Origin: CAVQNQ01 sp963714205 | GTDB taxonomy: Bacteria > Acidobacteriota > Terriglobia > Bryobacterales > Bryobacteraceae | DNA length: 64,000 nt | Reading direction: 5' to 3' | Assembly: GCA_963714205.1 (NCBI GenBank) | Contig: CAVQNQ010000008.1 | Location: 1-64,000, forward strand | Shown: one piece after another, positions 25,401 through 33,739 of the stretch | Layout: each line of letters begins with the position of its first letter | How positions within the stretch are numbered: the first letter of the stretch is position 1 | Translations under genes and position numbers: made by a program | Notes under the pieces: generated by a model | The model's input: only the letters and a program-made list of their open reading frames with translations | What the model was told of the DNA's origin: nothing | Database searches by the model: none

Positions 25401-28400
25401 GGCGATGTGGAGCGCGTCTTCGCCGCCGAGCATACCGGGCTGCTGAAACGGAAGGAGCGCGAGCGCGTGGAGCAAGGCTTCCTGTTCCAAACGAAGCCCG
25501 GCGACCCCAACCTGCTCTCTTGCACGCCCACGCTGGAGATGGGCATCAACATCGGCGACCTCTCTTCCCTGGCCCTCTGTTCCGTGCCGCCGAAGCCGAG
25601 CAATTACCTGCAACGCTCCGGGCGCGCGGGCCGCGTGGACGGCAACGCGTTCATCATGGCTGTGGCGAACGGGCGGCCGCACGATCTCTATTTCTTCTTC
25701 GAGCCGGAGGAGATGATCCAGGGCGTGGTGGAGACGCCCGGCTGTTTCCTGAACGCATCGGCGGTGTTGGAACGGCAATTCGTAGCCTACGTTTTCGACC
25801 GCTGGGTGGAGACCCACGTCGGCGAAGGGGCGCTGCCCGCGAAGATGCCGCCGGTGCTGGATTCCGTAGAGAAGGCGGCGGCTACGCCGGACCAGCCTTT
25901 GCCCGATGCGTTCCCCTGGAACCTGTTGAAGTTCTTCGAGCTGAACCGCACGGCACTGGAGCGGGGCTTTCTGGGCATGTTCGAAGGCGAGGTGGGCGAC
26001 TACACGCGCGAACGCGTGCTGCAATGGTCCCGCGACGAACGCGACGAAGATCCGCGCGGACTCCGGACGGCGCTGCTGAAGGCGCTAGAGGAGGCCGTGC
26101 AGGAACGCAAGAGCCTTCGCAACCGCATTCGCCGGCTTACGGACCGTATTCGGGAAATGGAGCGCAACCCGGCAAGGCCGCTGAATTATGAGGAGGAGAT
26201 CGAGCGCCTGAAGCAAGAGAAGAGCGCGCTGAACCGGTTGGCCGCCGAACTGGCGGACCGGCATACGCTGGAGTTCCTGGCCGATGAAGGACTGCTGCCG
26301 AACTACGCTTTCCCCGAAGCCGGAATCGTGCTCAAGTCCGTGATCTATAGCGTCAACAACAAGACGCAGGACCCGGACAAGAAATACGAGACCCGCTGTT
26401 ACAAGTACCAGCGCCCCGCGAGTTCGGCGATCGCGGAGCTGGCGCCTTCCAACACTTTCTATGCCGAAGGCCGGCGGGTGCAGATCGACCAGGTGAACTT
26501 GGACCTTTCAAAGGCGGACGCCTGGAGGTTCTGCCAGTCGTGCACGTACATGGAAATCGAGGGCCGGTCGGAGCCGCATCGGGCGTGCCCCAAGTGCGGC
26601 GACGTGATGTGGATCGACGACGGCCAGCGCAAGAACATGCTGCGTATGCGCCAGGTGATTTCGACCACTTCCGAGCGCGAGAGCCGGTCCTACGACGAGA
26701 GCGACGACCGCACGCCGCAGTTCTACCAGCGCAACATGTTCGTGATTCCGGACGAGGCGCAAATCACGCAGGCCTATTTCCTGGATTGCGACGAGGTCCC
26801 CTTCGGGTTCGAGTTTTTCCGCAAGATCATGCTGCGTGAGGTGAACTTCGGCGAGCGCACCGGCGGCGGCAACGGCCCCATGAAGATTGCCGGGCGCACC
26901 TGGGTGGACCGGCCCTTCATCTTCTGCAAGCGTTGCGGGAAGGTTCAGAAGAAGGGCAAGATCGAGCACGCCCTTTACTGCACGTACCGCGGGCAGGAGG
27001 AGAAAGAGCAGGTGGAAAGCGCCTGCTATCTTTACCGCGAGTTCAACTCCGAGGCGATCCGGATGCTGTTGCCGGTGGCCACGCAGGAAGTGGACCTGAA
27101 CATTCACTCCTTCCTGGCCGCGCTGGATCTTGGGCTGCGGAAATACTTCCATGGCGACCCCGGCCACTTGCTGACGACCACCTACGACGAGCCTATCGCC
27201 GGCAGCGACGCGCGCAAGCGCTACCTGGTGCTTTATGACGGCGTGCCCGGCGGGACCGGATACCTGAAGGAACTGATGCGCGAGCCGGCCAACCTGATGA
27301 CCGTCTTCGACCACGCTTATACCGCTCTGGCGAACTGCAGCTGCCGGAACGACCCTGAGAAAGACGGCTGCTACAGTTGCCTTTTAGCGTACCGGGGACG
27401 GCACGACCAGGAGAATACGTCCCGCTCGGCGGCGATGCGGCTGCTTTCGCAGATCCTGGCGCATCGTGACGACCTGAAGAGCACCGAACGCCTCAGCCAA
27501 ATCCGGTTGAACCGCCTGTTGGAGAGCGAGTTGGAGGCGCGCTTCATCGAGGCGCTACGCAGGACGCGGCAGGGAGAACCAGAGCGCCAGCTTACCAACC
27601 AGGTGGTCAACGGAAAACAGGGCTGGTATTTGCGAACCCCCGGCGGGAGTTATCTGGTGGAACCGCAGGTTCCGCTCGGGCCGGAAGAAGGCGTTAGCGT
27701 GCCCTCAATAGCCGACTTCGTGATCCGGCCGGAGCGGCCCGCCGAGGGCGAGTTGCCCATCGCCATCTTCACCGACGGATTCGAATACCATGCCGATCCG
27801 GAATCCGGGAACATGCGGGTGGGAATCGACACGGCTCAACGCATGGCGATCGCGCGGTCGGGCCGGTTCCACGTGTGGTCACTGACGTGGGACGACGTGG
27901 AGAGCCAGTTCCGAGAGCAGCCGGACAACGCAGACCCAGTGGCTGCCGGGCATGAGGGCAAGCTGGACCGCGCTCTTGCAGTGATGGATCCGGCGAACCG
28001 AATCGCGTGGTCACGCGCGTACGAGCGCGCTTCGTTCGACTGGCTGATGTTCCGCCTGGACGGTGGCCGTTCGCTGAATTGGGAGCGCCACGCCCGGCTA
28101 TGGCTGGCGGCCATGTTGGACGGGCCGGATTGCGCAGGCGCTGCGTTGGATACGGTGCGGAACGCGCTGCTAGACGCGGCGAACGTGGCGTGGACTGAAT
28201 CGACGAATATACCGGCGGGTACCGGTTGGAAGCGCGGCATACTCCGGATCGGCGCCCCGCTGCTCGCGGCTGGGCTGGCGCGGGCCGATGGCGAAGGGCT
28301 GCGACGGATGGAAGGCCTGAGCGGCACGTTCCGGCTGTTCGACGAGGCGGCTGCATCCGACCGGGCCGCCTGGAAACGAGCGTGGCGGGCCTGGCTGCGG

Positions 28401-28820
28401 CTGTTCAACATCCTGCAATTCGCCGGCGCTACCGATTTCGTTGCCACGTCGGGTCTGCGGGAAGGCCTGTACGGCGGACTGCTGGAGATCGAAGCACCGC
28501 GCGGTGCGCGGGAGCAGGCGGCCGGCAAGTTGACAGCGCTGTTGGCCGATGTGGACGCGAACCTGCATCCACTTGTCGAGGCCATTGCGGCCGCGGGGCG
28601 CGCGCTTCCTTCACCAGGGTTCGAATTGGTCGGCGCCGACGGCGTGATTGCCGGCACGGCAGAATTGGCCTGGGAGCCTCTGAAGACCGCTGTCCTCATG
28701 GATTATGAAGTCGAATACCAGGGCCGCTTTGCGCAGCAGGGTTGGACCGTGTACGTGGCTGCCGCAGTGGCCGAGTGGCAGGATAATCTCATCGCCACCC
28801 TGCCTGGAGGAGAGCTTTGA
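22452..28820 (+). CDS. Giant DUF1998-type helicase with C-terminal nuclease-like domain (DrmA-DrmB/DruE-like)
   Basis: 2122 residues. Helicase N-lobe: YRHQQRAFERL, VATGTGSGKTE (about 97), DELHTFDGAQGADL (about 229), GTSATLG (about 264). Several CxxC zinc sites follow (CRECG, CTQC/CVWC, CPCC, CERC). The C-lobe has LEMGINIGDL and QRSGRAGR (about 1055). The DUF1998 signature DGCYSCLLAYRGRHDQENTS lies near 1637. After it, SELEARFIEAL, SIADFVIRP and IAIFTDGFEYHADPE (about 1690-1780) resemble a VSR-like PD-(D/E)XK fold; a helical 300-residue tail ends the protein. One chain thus holds what DISARM splits into DrmA and DrmB; the length and DUF1998 part also recall Druantia DruE. ATGA overlap at the start. 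Confidence 0.75.
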   Translation: MIPSVLAEQVQRGIKDFLLTTFPITNPFFEGCLERLLNKKDAVFRGPFLSMKLPFLPATGSARSFPEVLPAGFQPYRHQQRAFERLGAHAGLNTLVATGTGSGKTECYLYPILDHCFRNRGRKGIKAIVIFPLNALATDQAKRFAQAIYGNPELRSFVTAGLYLGGEELEAATVMTENQVITDRNVMRQAPPDILLTNYKMLDYLLVRARDLDLWRDNGPDTLRYLVVDELHTFDGAQGADLACLIRRVKERVKAPRGQLVCVGTSATLGDGGSEMAPELADYATRVFGEPFGEDSLIGESVLAPDEFLKGCLVKYVQIPGHERKAELDPLQYETLEAYVRAQHRLWLGTEIADWASSDWRICLGVSLKSHAFFRNLLTILEGKPKQTEKLLDEIEKQIPSFGHPDREYLALLLASFVSLVSEARVQGPRKPEPLAQVRYQLWLRELRRMVSLVGPEPALAFAGDLKPEQIQHSLPVIHCRECGLTGWGGTVKDADNKLNSDLKEFYVQFFENSPHVQFVFPGQDFAPQAQTEIPKWLCTQCLRWETAHEAAKCVWCGAKPELSLLVWMPDLTKRREADQGHRARLEGTHDCPCCGANGSLTIVGSRAASLTSVMIVQLFSSTFNTDKKLLAFSDNVQDASHRAGFFGARTFTFNFRGALEKAVRDAGGPVPFSDVTRLFLERWEKGREPARFITTFLPPDMDWLQDYAELRDNGKLPDGSNLAYLVQRRLDWEIWSEYTVDCRIGRTLEKTGCSTLELRAGTLEPALERLLPVLQNEVGGLRDLDAAGLARFVDGVVLNLKNKGGVEHPEMGAFLDSRGNYYHLDKQKGRYPHRPNVSPASRLPVFLTNRPGSTFQALLRTSPSARQSWHENWLLKCFGGLDPRVVDCAGEIYQRTIQALLDAGVFFEHQGKGGLIWGLRREIFDVTGEVRQLRCERCSYSVSAGPEMAARLEGAPCQRYGCNGRLTTQPPVDDYYRTLYRSGDVERVFAAEHTGLLKRKERERVEQGFLFQTKPGDPNLLSCTPTLEMGINIGDLSSLALCSVPPKPSNYLQRSGRAGRVDGNAFIMAVANGRPHDLYFFFEPEEMIQGVVETPGCFLNASAVLERQFVAYVFDRWVETHVGEGALPAKMPPVLDSVEKAAATPDQPLPDAFPWNLLKFFELNRTALERGFLGMFEGEVGDYTRERVLQWSRDERDEDPRGLRTALLKALEEAVQERKSLRNRIRRLTDRIREMERNPARPLNYEEEIERLKQEKSALNRLAAELADRHTLEFLADEGLLPNYAFPEAGIVLKSVIYSVNNKTQDPDKKYETRCYKYQRPASSAIAELAPSNTFYAEGRRVQIDQVNLDLSKADAWRFCQSCTYMEIEGRSEPHRACPKCGDVMWIDDGQRKNMLRMRQVISTTSERESRSYDESDDRTPQFYQRNMFVIPDEAQITQAYFLDCDEVPFGFEFFRKIMLREVNFGERTGGGNGPMKIAGRTWVDRPFIFCKRCGKVQKKGKIEHALYCTYRGQEEKEQVESACYLYREFNSEAIRMLLPVATQEVDLNIHSFLAALDLGLRKYFHGDPGHLLTTTYDEPIAGSDARKRYLVLYDGVPGGTGYLKELMREPANLMTVFDHAYTALANCSCRNDPEKDGCYSCLLAYRGRHDQENTSRSAAMRLLSQILAHRDDLKSTERLSQIRLNRLLESELEARFIEALRRTRQGEPERQLTNQVVNGKQGWYLRTPGGSYLVEPQVPLGPEEGVSVPSIADFVIRPERPAEGELPIAIFTDGFEYHADPESGNMRVGIDTAQRMAIARSGRFHVWSLTWDDVESQFREQPDNADPVAAGHEGKLDRALAVMDPANRIAWSRAYERASFDWLMFRLDGGRSLNWERHARLWLAAMLDGPDCAGAALDTVRNALLDAANVAWTESTNIPAGTGWKRGILRIGAPLLAAGLARADGEGLRRMEGLSGTFRLFDEAAASDRAAWKRAWRAWLRLFNILQFAGATDFVATSGLREGLYGGLLEIEAPRGAREQAAGKLTALLADVDANLHPLVEAIAAAGRALPSPGFELVGADGVIAGTAELAWEPLKTAVLMDYEVEYQGRFAQQGWTVYVAAAVAEWQDNLIATLPGGEL

Positions 28821-30967
28821 CCGTAGCGCTATCGAACGATTTTCTGCTGGCGTATTCCAGCGTCCAAAAGAACCACCAGAAGAAGGTGCGGGAGTTCATA
28901 GAGCTGTTCCGTGAGCGACCGGACTCACCGGGTATTCACTATGAGGCAATCGAGAGCGCCAAGGGCAAGGCCCTGTACTCGGTCCGCATTGATCAGGCGT
29001 ATCGCGCCGTCGTATTCCACCCGGCATCAGCGATTTACGTCCTGACGTGGGTGGACCATCACGACGACGCCTATGAGTGGGCAGCGAAGAAGACCTTCCA
29101 GGTGAACCCGCTAACCGGAGCATTGCAGGTACTGAACACAGAGGTGGTTGAGTCCGCGCCGGCGGCTGCCGTCGCGGCGCCCAAGCCGGCTGGCGACCTT
29201 TTCGCCGCCATCAAGGATAAGCACCTGCTGCGGCTTGGCGTGCCGGAGGCGCTGCTGCCGCTAGTGCGGGGATTGCGCTCGGACGCGGATTTGGAGAGGG
29301 CGGAAAAGGACCTTCCCCAGGAGGCGTACGAGGCGCTGTTCCTGTTAGCTTCCGGGTACTCGCTGGATGAAGTCTTCCAGGAGATGGACAAGCGCGACGA
29401 CGAAGCCGCCGTGAACACCGTCGATTTTGTGGCCGCCTTGCAGAATGACGACTCCCGCCGCCGCTTCTACGTGGTGGATGAAGCCAAGGATCTGACGGAG
29501 ATCCTGAGCGCGCCCCTCGAGCAGTGGCGGGTTTTCCTGCATCCGAAGCAGCGCAAGCTGGTCGCCATGCGCGCGAGCGGGCCGGTCCGTGTGCTCGGCG
29601 GCGCCGGCACGGGGAAGACGGTAGTAGCCATGCACCGCGCCAAGCACCTCGCTGAACAGGTCTTCACCGGCAAGGACGACCGCATCCTGGTTACGACATT
29701 CACGAAGAACCTGGCCACGGACATCTTCGAGAACCTGCGCAAGATCTGCTCCGCCGAGGCCATGGCACGGATCGAGGTTGTGAACCTGGACGCCTGGGTC
29801 TCGACTTTCCTGCGCACGCAGGGCTATCGCCACCAGGTAGTGTTCGATGAGGAAGGCAACGAATGCTGGCGAAACGCGTTGAACCTCGTCCCCGGCGAAC
29901 TCGGGCTGACCGAGAACTTCTACCGGACCGAGTGGGAGGATGTTATCCAGGCCCAGAACATCACCAGCATGGAGCAGTACGTCAAGGTGGCACGCCTGGG
30001 CCGGGGCACGCGCCTGAGCCGGGACGCGAAGAAGCGCATATGGCCCGTGTTCCAGGAATATCGCGCGCAGATGAACGAGCAGGGGAAGAAGGAGTTCATT
30101 GACCTCATTCGCGACGCGCGGTCGCTCTTGGAGACCCGTAAGATCACGCTGCCATACAAGTCAGTTGTGATCGACGAAGCGCAGGACATGAGCACGGAGG
30201 CATTCCGCCTGCTGCGCGCCATTGTCCCGGCCGGAGATAACGACATCTTTCTGGTGGGCGACGCCCATCAGCGCATCTACCACCACCGCGTCACTCTCGG
30301 GCAGTGCGGGATCAATATCAAAGGCCGTGGCAAGAAGCTGAAGGTGAGCTACCGGACCACGGAAGAAACGCGCCGCTTTGCAGTCGCGCTACTCGAGGGC
30401 CGCGAGATCGACGATCTGGACGGCGGGCAGGACCATCAGAAGGGCTACATGTCCCTGACCCACGGAGAGCCGCCTCTCGTCCGTTGTTTCCGGACATTCG
30501 ACGAGGAAGCCGCGTTCATCGAGGCGCGTATTCAGGAACTGGGCGCGCAGGGCGCACCTCCGGAATCCATCTGCGTCGTCGGTCGCACCCGAAAGATCCT
30601 GGAGACGTATGCAGCTTACCTGCGCGGCGCGGGCACGGAAACCTACGAGATCAGGCGGGAAGCCGCCGAGCAGCGCGACAAGCCCGGCGTCCGAATTGCC
30701 ACCATGCACCGGGTGAAAGGCCTGGAGTTCGAGCATATGGTGATCGTGTGCGCCAATCGCGGAGTGATCCCCCTCGATCAGGCCATCCGCGGCGGCGAGG
30801 ACTCTGTGGCGAAGCGGAATGCCGAGACTGCCGAGCGGGCGTTATTGTATGTGGCGCTGACGAGAGCAAAGAAGTTGGCCACGGTGACTGGTTACGGGGA
30901 GATGAGCCCGTTCCTGAAGCCTTCGGGGCTATCGCCGCAGTCAAATAAGATGGCCCCTCACGCGTGA
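28817..30967 (+). CDS. UvrD-like helicase with N-terminal RelE-fold domain
   Basis: 716 residues from a TTG that overlaps the preceding stop (TTGA), with GGAGGAG 6 nt upstream. Residues 1-105 (FIELFRERPDSPGIHYEAIE, LYSVRIDQAYRAVVFH, VLTWVDHHDDAYEWA) look like a RelE/YafQ-type toxin fold. Then come superfamily 1 motifs: GGAGTGKTVVAMHRAKHL (about 260), VVIDEAQDMS (about 451), FLVGDAHQRIYHH, VSYRTTEETR and TMHRVKGLEFEHM (about 630). It is the fourth gene of the operon, in the place where DISARM has DrmC. It may unwind DNA and be held in check or aimed by the RelE-like part; that is inference. A perfect palindrome covers the stop codon. Confidence 0.8.
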   Translation: MTVALSNDFLLAYSSVQKNHQKKVREFIELFRERPDSPGIHYEAIESAKGKALYSVRIDQAYRAVVFHPASAIYVLTWVDHHDDAYEWAAKKTFQVNPLTGALQVLNTEVVESAPAAAVAAPKPAGDLFAAIKDKHLLRLGVPEALLPLVRGLRSDADLERAEKDLPQEAYEALFLLASGYSLDEVFQEMDKRDDEAAVNTVDFVAALQNDDSRRRFYVVDEAKDLTEILSAPLEQWRVFLHPKQRKLVAMRASGPVRVLGGAGTGKTVVAMHRAKHLAEQVFTGKDDRILVTTFTKNLATDIFENLRKICSAEAMARIEVVNLDAWVSTFLRTQGYRHQVVFDEEGNECWRNALNLVPGELGLTENFYRTEWEDVIQAQNITSMEQYVKVARLGRGTRLSRDAKKRIWPVFQEYRAQMNEQGKKEFIDLIRDARSLLETRKITLPYKSVVIDEAQDMSTEAFRLLRAIVPAGDNDIFLVGDAHQRIYHHRVTLGQCGINIKGRGKKLKVSYRTTEETRRFAVALLEGREIDDLDGGQDHQKGYMSLTHGEPPLVRCFRTFDEEAAFIEARIQELGAQGAPPESICVVGRTRKILETYAAYLRGAGTETYEIRREAAEQRDKPGVRIATMHRVKGLEFEHMVIVCANRGVIPLDQAIRGGEDSVAKRNAETAERALLYVALTRAKKLATVTGYGEMSPFLKPSGLSPQSNKMAPHA

Positions 30968-30970
30968 GGG
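30955..30970 (+). terminator. Hairpin over the end of the defence operon
   Basis: CCCTCACG-CGTGAGGG, a perfect 16-bp palindrome covering the stop codon of the UvrD-like gene. No U-run follows, so termination is uncertain; it may protect the 3' end. Confidence 0.35.
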
Positions 30971-31096
30971 CTTGCAGTTGCAGTATCTGTCTTCGAAGTT
31001 TGTTTGCTACTAGATACGGACCGAGTGGAAAGCGCAGATAATCGGACCATGGGCAACGAACTCTGCCCAGGGAAACATTTTCTCGGGTCCTGACGA

Positions 31097-31345
31097 TCAC
31101 TTACTGCCTTCCCTCTCCCCTCGCTTCTTGGTCGAACGGCGCTCACGCGCCTCACGTTCCAGCTTAGCTTTGAGCTTCTCCGGGTGCACCTTGTAGTAGG
31201 CTTCCCACCGGGCGCGGATGGCCTTCTGTGCGGCGGCGATCCTCTGCCCAGGTGTACGATTAGCAGCGGTAGCCTTACCCCCGGCCCTGCCCATCTCTGT
31301 TACGTCTACGACCCGAACTATCGTTACCCTTACTTTCTTCCCCAT
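31097..31345 (-). CDS. Small conserved basic protein (82 aa)
   Basis: Starts MGKKVRVTIVRVVDVTEM and continues GRAGGKATAANRTPGQRIAA, AQKAIRARWEAYYKVHPEKL. GGKA...TPEQR..IA.KA..ARW is a very common small protein motif of unknown function on mobile DNA. TTGGCA - 17 bp - TTATAC lies just upstream and could be its promoter, which would give an almost leaderless mRNA. It is convergent with the defence operon. Confidence 0.6.
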   Translation of the reverse strand: MGKKVRVTIVRVVDVTEMGRAGGKATAANRTPGQRIAAAQKAIRARWEAYYKVHPEKLKAKLEREARERRSTKKRGEREGSK

Positions 31346-31400
31346 CGCCCGGTAGTATAAACCGATACCCAGCGGGTTGCCAAGTATCTGAAAAAATATA

Positions 31401-31431
31401 TTGACATACGTACCGTACTGCTGCGTATAAT
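31401..31431 (+). promoter_or_regulatory. Sigma-70-type promoter with repeat-rich spacer
   Basis: TTGACA at 31401 and a perfect TATAAT at 31426-31431 with a 19-bp spacer containing TACGTACCGTAC. It would drive the rightward genes 31454-33372. The repeated GTAC in the spacer could be an operator. Confidence 0.6.
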
Positions 31432-31453
31432 CATGTTGGAGCATGTGAGCCTC

Positions 31454-31810
31454 ATGTCCTCCTCAATCAAAGATCGATGCCAAGAGCGCCCGGCCGATGA
31501 AACCTTTCAGGGCCTGTCAGAGGCAGCGGCCCAGCCTTCAGACTGTTCAATGCATAGCGGCGAAATATCAGTTCAACTCGATGACCTGCGAGGGCTACTC
31601 AGAATGATCGAAGTACCTCAACCCAGACACCTTCACTGCAATACCGTATTGCGTCAGATCGATGAGCGCCCCGGGAAAGAGGCATTGTGCTGCCCGGTAG
31701 CCCTAGAAACTCGACGGAGAGGACTCCTAGGTCAGCCAGGGCGGATGCACTGGGGCGTAACGGCTTATCGCAAAGCCGCGGCGGGCTCAGGAACGCCAGA
31801 AAGGAAGTAA
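31454..31810 (+). CDS. Possible hypothetical protein between the promoter and the next genes
   Basis: 118 codons from ATG 31454 (MSSSIKDRCQERPADETFQG), with GGAG about 15 nt upstream. No domain recognised; composition (Cys, His, Arg) is only moderately protein-like, and the stretch could instead be a 380-nt leader RNA. Its stop is 3 bp before the next start. Confidence 0.35.
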   Translation: MSSSIKDRCQERPADETFQGLSEAAAQPSDCSMHSGEISVQLDDLRGLLRMIEVPQPRHLHCNTVLRQIDERPGKEALCCPVALETRRRGLLGQPGRMHWGVTAYRKAAAGSGTPERK

Positions 31811-31813
31811 CCC

Positions 31814-32545
31814 ATGGAGAAGTTGACGTTCACTCCGAACATTCCCGTGCAGGTTGCCCTCCGGTTCCCCGACGGCAAGCTGGTCGAAGGACGTTTCGGA
31901 GACCAGGTGTTCTACACCACGACGGACGGTAAGGCCATGTATCTGGATACGGTCGTAGCCGCCAAAATCAACCAACTCGGCATTCAAGCGAGAGAGCCAT
32001 TCTTCGTCTGCAAGCGCTCGACAGGCCGGAAGGGAGAACCGGTGCTGTGGGACGTCTACCGGCTGGAAGGGGCCGTCGTGCCTCAGCAGCCTCAGCCCAC
32101 GCCAACGCAGATGACCGGCATTGACGAATCCGATATCGAGCGTCAAGTGCGGGTGGAAGTCGCGGCGCGGGTAGCCAAGCAAGTGGCCGCCAATCAGGCC
32201 GGAGCGAGTGTGCAACCACCCGCCCCGGCGGTAACAGCAGCCTCTCAGCCGCCATACTCCAACGGCAATGGTAGCAAACCCAGCGGCGGCGCGACGGCCC
32301 CGCTGAACGGGAACGGCAATGGCACAAATGGCGCCATGAAGCCGTATGCCGCCGGTATTCCTGCCCCTCAGGTGAAGATCCCTTTCAACCGGGCGTTCAC
32401 CGAGGTTGTTCAGATCGTTCAAAGTGGCCTGAAGGAAACCGGTGAGCAGTGGAGCGACCAGGCTCGCCAGGATGCGGTTTCCACCATCCTCATCGCGGCC
32501 ACCAAGGAAGGCTGGATCGGGCCGTGGGAAAGGCAGGCAAAGTAA
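31814..32545 (+). CDS. Hypothetical protein with Pro/Gly/Asn-rich linker
   Basis: 243 residues; AAGGAAG precedes the ATG. The N-terminal 90 residues (PVQVALRFPDGKLVEGRFGD, VFYTTTDGKAMYLD) form a beta-rich domain, possibly OB-like. A low-complexity linker (SNGNGSKPSGG, NGNGNGTNG) follows, then a helical C-terminus (FNRAFTEVVQIVQSGLKETG). Domain plus flexible linker recalls single-strand-binding-type accessory proteins. It overlaps the nuclease start (TAATG), suggesting the two work together. Confidence 0.55.
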   Translation: MEKLTFTPNIPVQVALRFPDGKLVEGRFGDQVFYTTTDGKAMYLDTVVAAKINQLGIQAREPFFVCKRSTGRKGEPVLWDVYRLEGAVVPQQPQPTPTQMTGIDESDIERQVRVEVAARVAKQVAANQAGASVQPPAPAVTAASQPPYSNGNGSKPSGGATAPLNGNGNGTNGAMKPYAAGIPAPQVKIPFNRAFTEVVQIVQSGLKETGEQWSDQARQDAVSTILIAATKEGWIGPWERQAK

Positions 32546-33372
32546 TGGCAGCCGCTGCCCGCATTCTCAATGTCGAATCGTTGGGGGATGTTCTATCCCC
32601 CTCCACCGCCAACGGATACCTCGGCTGCAGCGCGAAGATCTACTACCGCAAAGTGCTGCGCCTGCCCGATCCGCCCACGGGTGCCCTGACCATGGGGTCT
32701 GCGGTACACGCCGCGATCGGTGCCAACTTCGAGCAGAAGATGGAAACCCGGAAGGACCTGCCGGCCGCCGGCGTTCAGGCAATCTACAACGCAGCCTGGG
32801 ACCTGCTGGTAAAGGGCGAGTACCGCTCGCCGCACGGTGGCAAGCGATCATTGCCGACCGAGTTCCGCGACGACGAGAATCCTGGGGATCTCAAGGCTCA
32901 AGGCTTGGCCCTCGCCACGAAGTACCTCGACGAAGCGTGCCCGGAGATCGACCCAGCCGCCGTGGAACTCCCAGTCGCTGGCACGATCAACGGTGTTCGC
33001 GTTCGCGGCTTCATCGACCTGCTGGATAGCTCGGGTTGCATCATCGACCTGAAGACCGCGGCGCGCAAGCCGAGCGAGATCTCGAGCGACTACAAATTCC
33101 AGGTAGCGACCTATGCACAATTAACTCCCGGAGCCACCGGCAAGGCGCGCGTCGATACCCTGGTCAAGACAAAGACTCCTCAACTCGTGCAAATCGGCTG
33201 CACGGTGGAGCAGTCGGACTTCGACGCGACAGCCCGGCTGTACCCGCTGGTCCAGCAGTCCATCCGGGCCGGCGTGTGGCTGCCGAACCGGGGGAGCAAC
33301 CTCTGCAGTCGGAAGTATTGCGCCTTCTGGCGAGCCTGCCAGGAGTGCTATGGCGGAAAGGTGTCTGACTGA
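32545..33372 (+). CDS. PD-(D/E)XK exonuclease, Cas4/RecB-like with Fe-S cysteines
   Basis: 275 residues from ATG 32545. LSPSTANGYLGCSAKIYYRK opens the domain with the first Cys; ALTMGSAVHAAIGANFE follows. The active-site core is VRGFIDLLDSSGCIIDLKTA (D...D-x-K) and YKFQVATYAQ. The C-terminus NLCSRKYCAFWRACQECYG supplies further cysteines, as in AddB/Cas4-type iron-sulphur nucleases. Such phage and plasmid proteins process DNA ends for recombination. It is start-coupled to the preceding gene. Confidence 0.8.
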   Translation: MAAAARILNVESLGDVLSPSTANGYLGCSAKIYYRKVLRLPDPPTGALTMGSAVHAAIGANFEQKMETRKDLPAAGVQAIYNAAWDLLVKGEYRSPHGGKRSLPTEFRDDENPGDLKAQGLALATKYLDEACPEIDPAAVELPVAGTINGVRVRGFIDLLDSSGCIIDLKTAARKPSEISSDYKFQVATYAQLTPGATGKARVDTLVKTKTPQLVQIGCTVEQSDFDATARLYPLVQQSIRAGVWLPNRGSNLCSRKYCAFWRACQECYGGKVSD

Positions 33373-33483
33373 TGGCCTTTCCCCAACCGCGCTCGACGGT
33401 CTCGAACATATGAATGTATAGGGAGCTTTCGAAGGGTAAAACCGGCGCCGGAATCAGGGCCGACGCTGGGTCCCAAAAGCGTT

Positions 33484-33739
33484 CCAAAACCCCGTTTTGG
33501 GTGTGAAGGGGTGTGAAGTGAAAACAAAGGACTTAGGGCGGACGGTTTTAGCGTTCCAAAACCTGAAGTTTTCGGAACGCCCGGGCGCGTCGAAACGCAA
33601 CAAAATCAGGGGTTCGGAGCGTTTTGGGCGTCTCGGCTGTCGACTCGATGCGCGCGGTGGACCGCGGCGGCGGTGCCGCCCGGGCGGCCCGTTTACTGCA
33701 CACTACTGCACTGTTTTTCGGCGCCCAAAACAGTTTTGG
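33484..33739. repeat. Three CCAAAAC-GTTTTGG palindromes
   Basis: CCAAAAC-CCC-GTTTTGG at 33484-33500; GCGTTCCAAAAC-CTGAA-GTTTTCGGAACGC at 33551-33580 (one mismatch); CCAAAAC-A-GTTTTGG at 33725-33739. Shared arms with changing spacers suggest binding sites for one dimeric protein or leftovers of a mobile element end. Confidence 0.6.
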
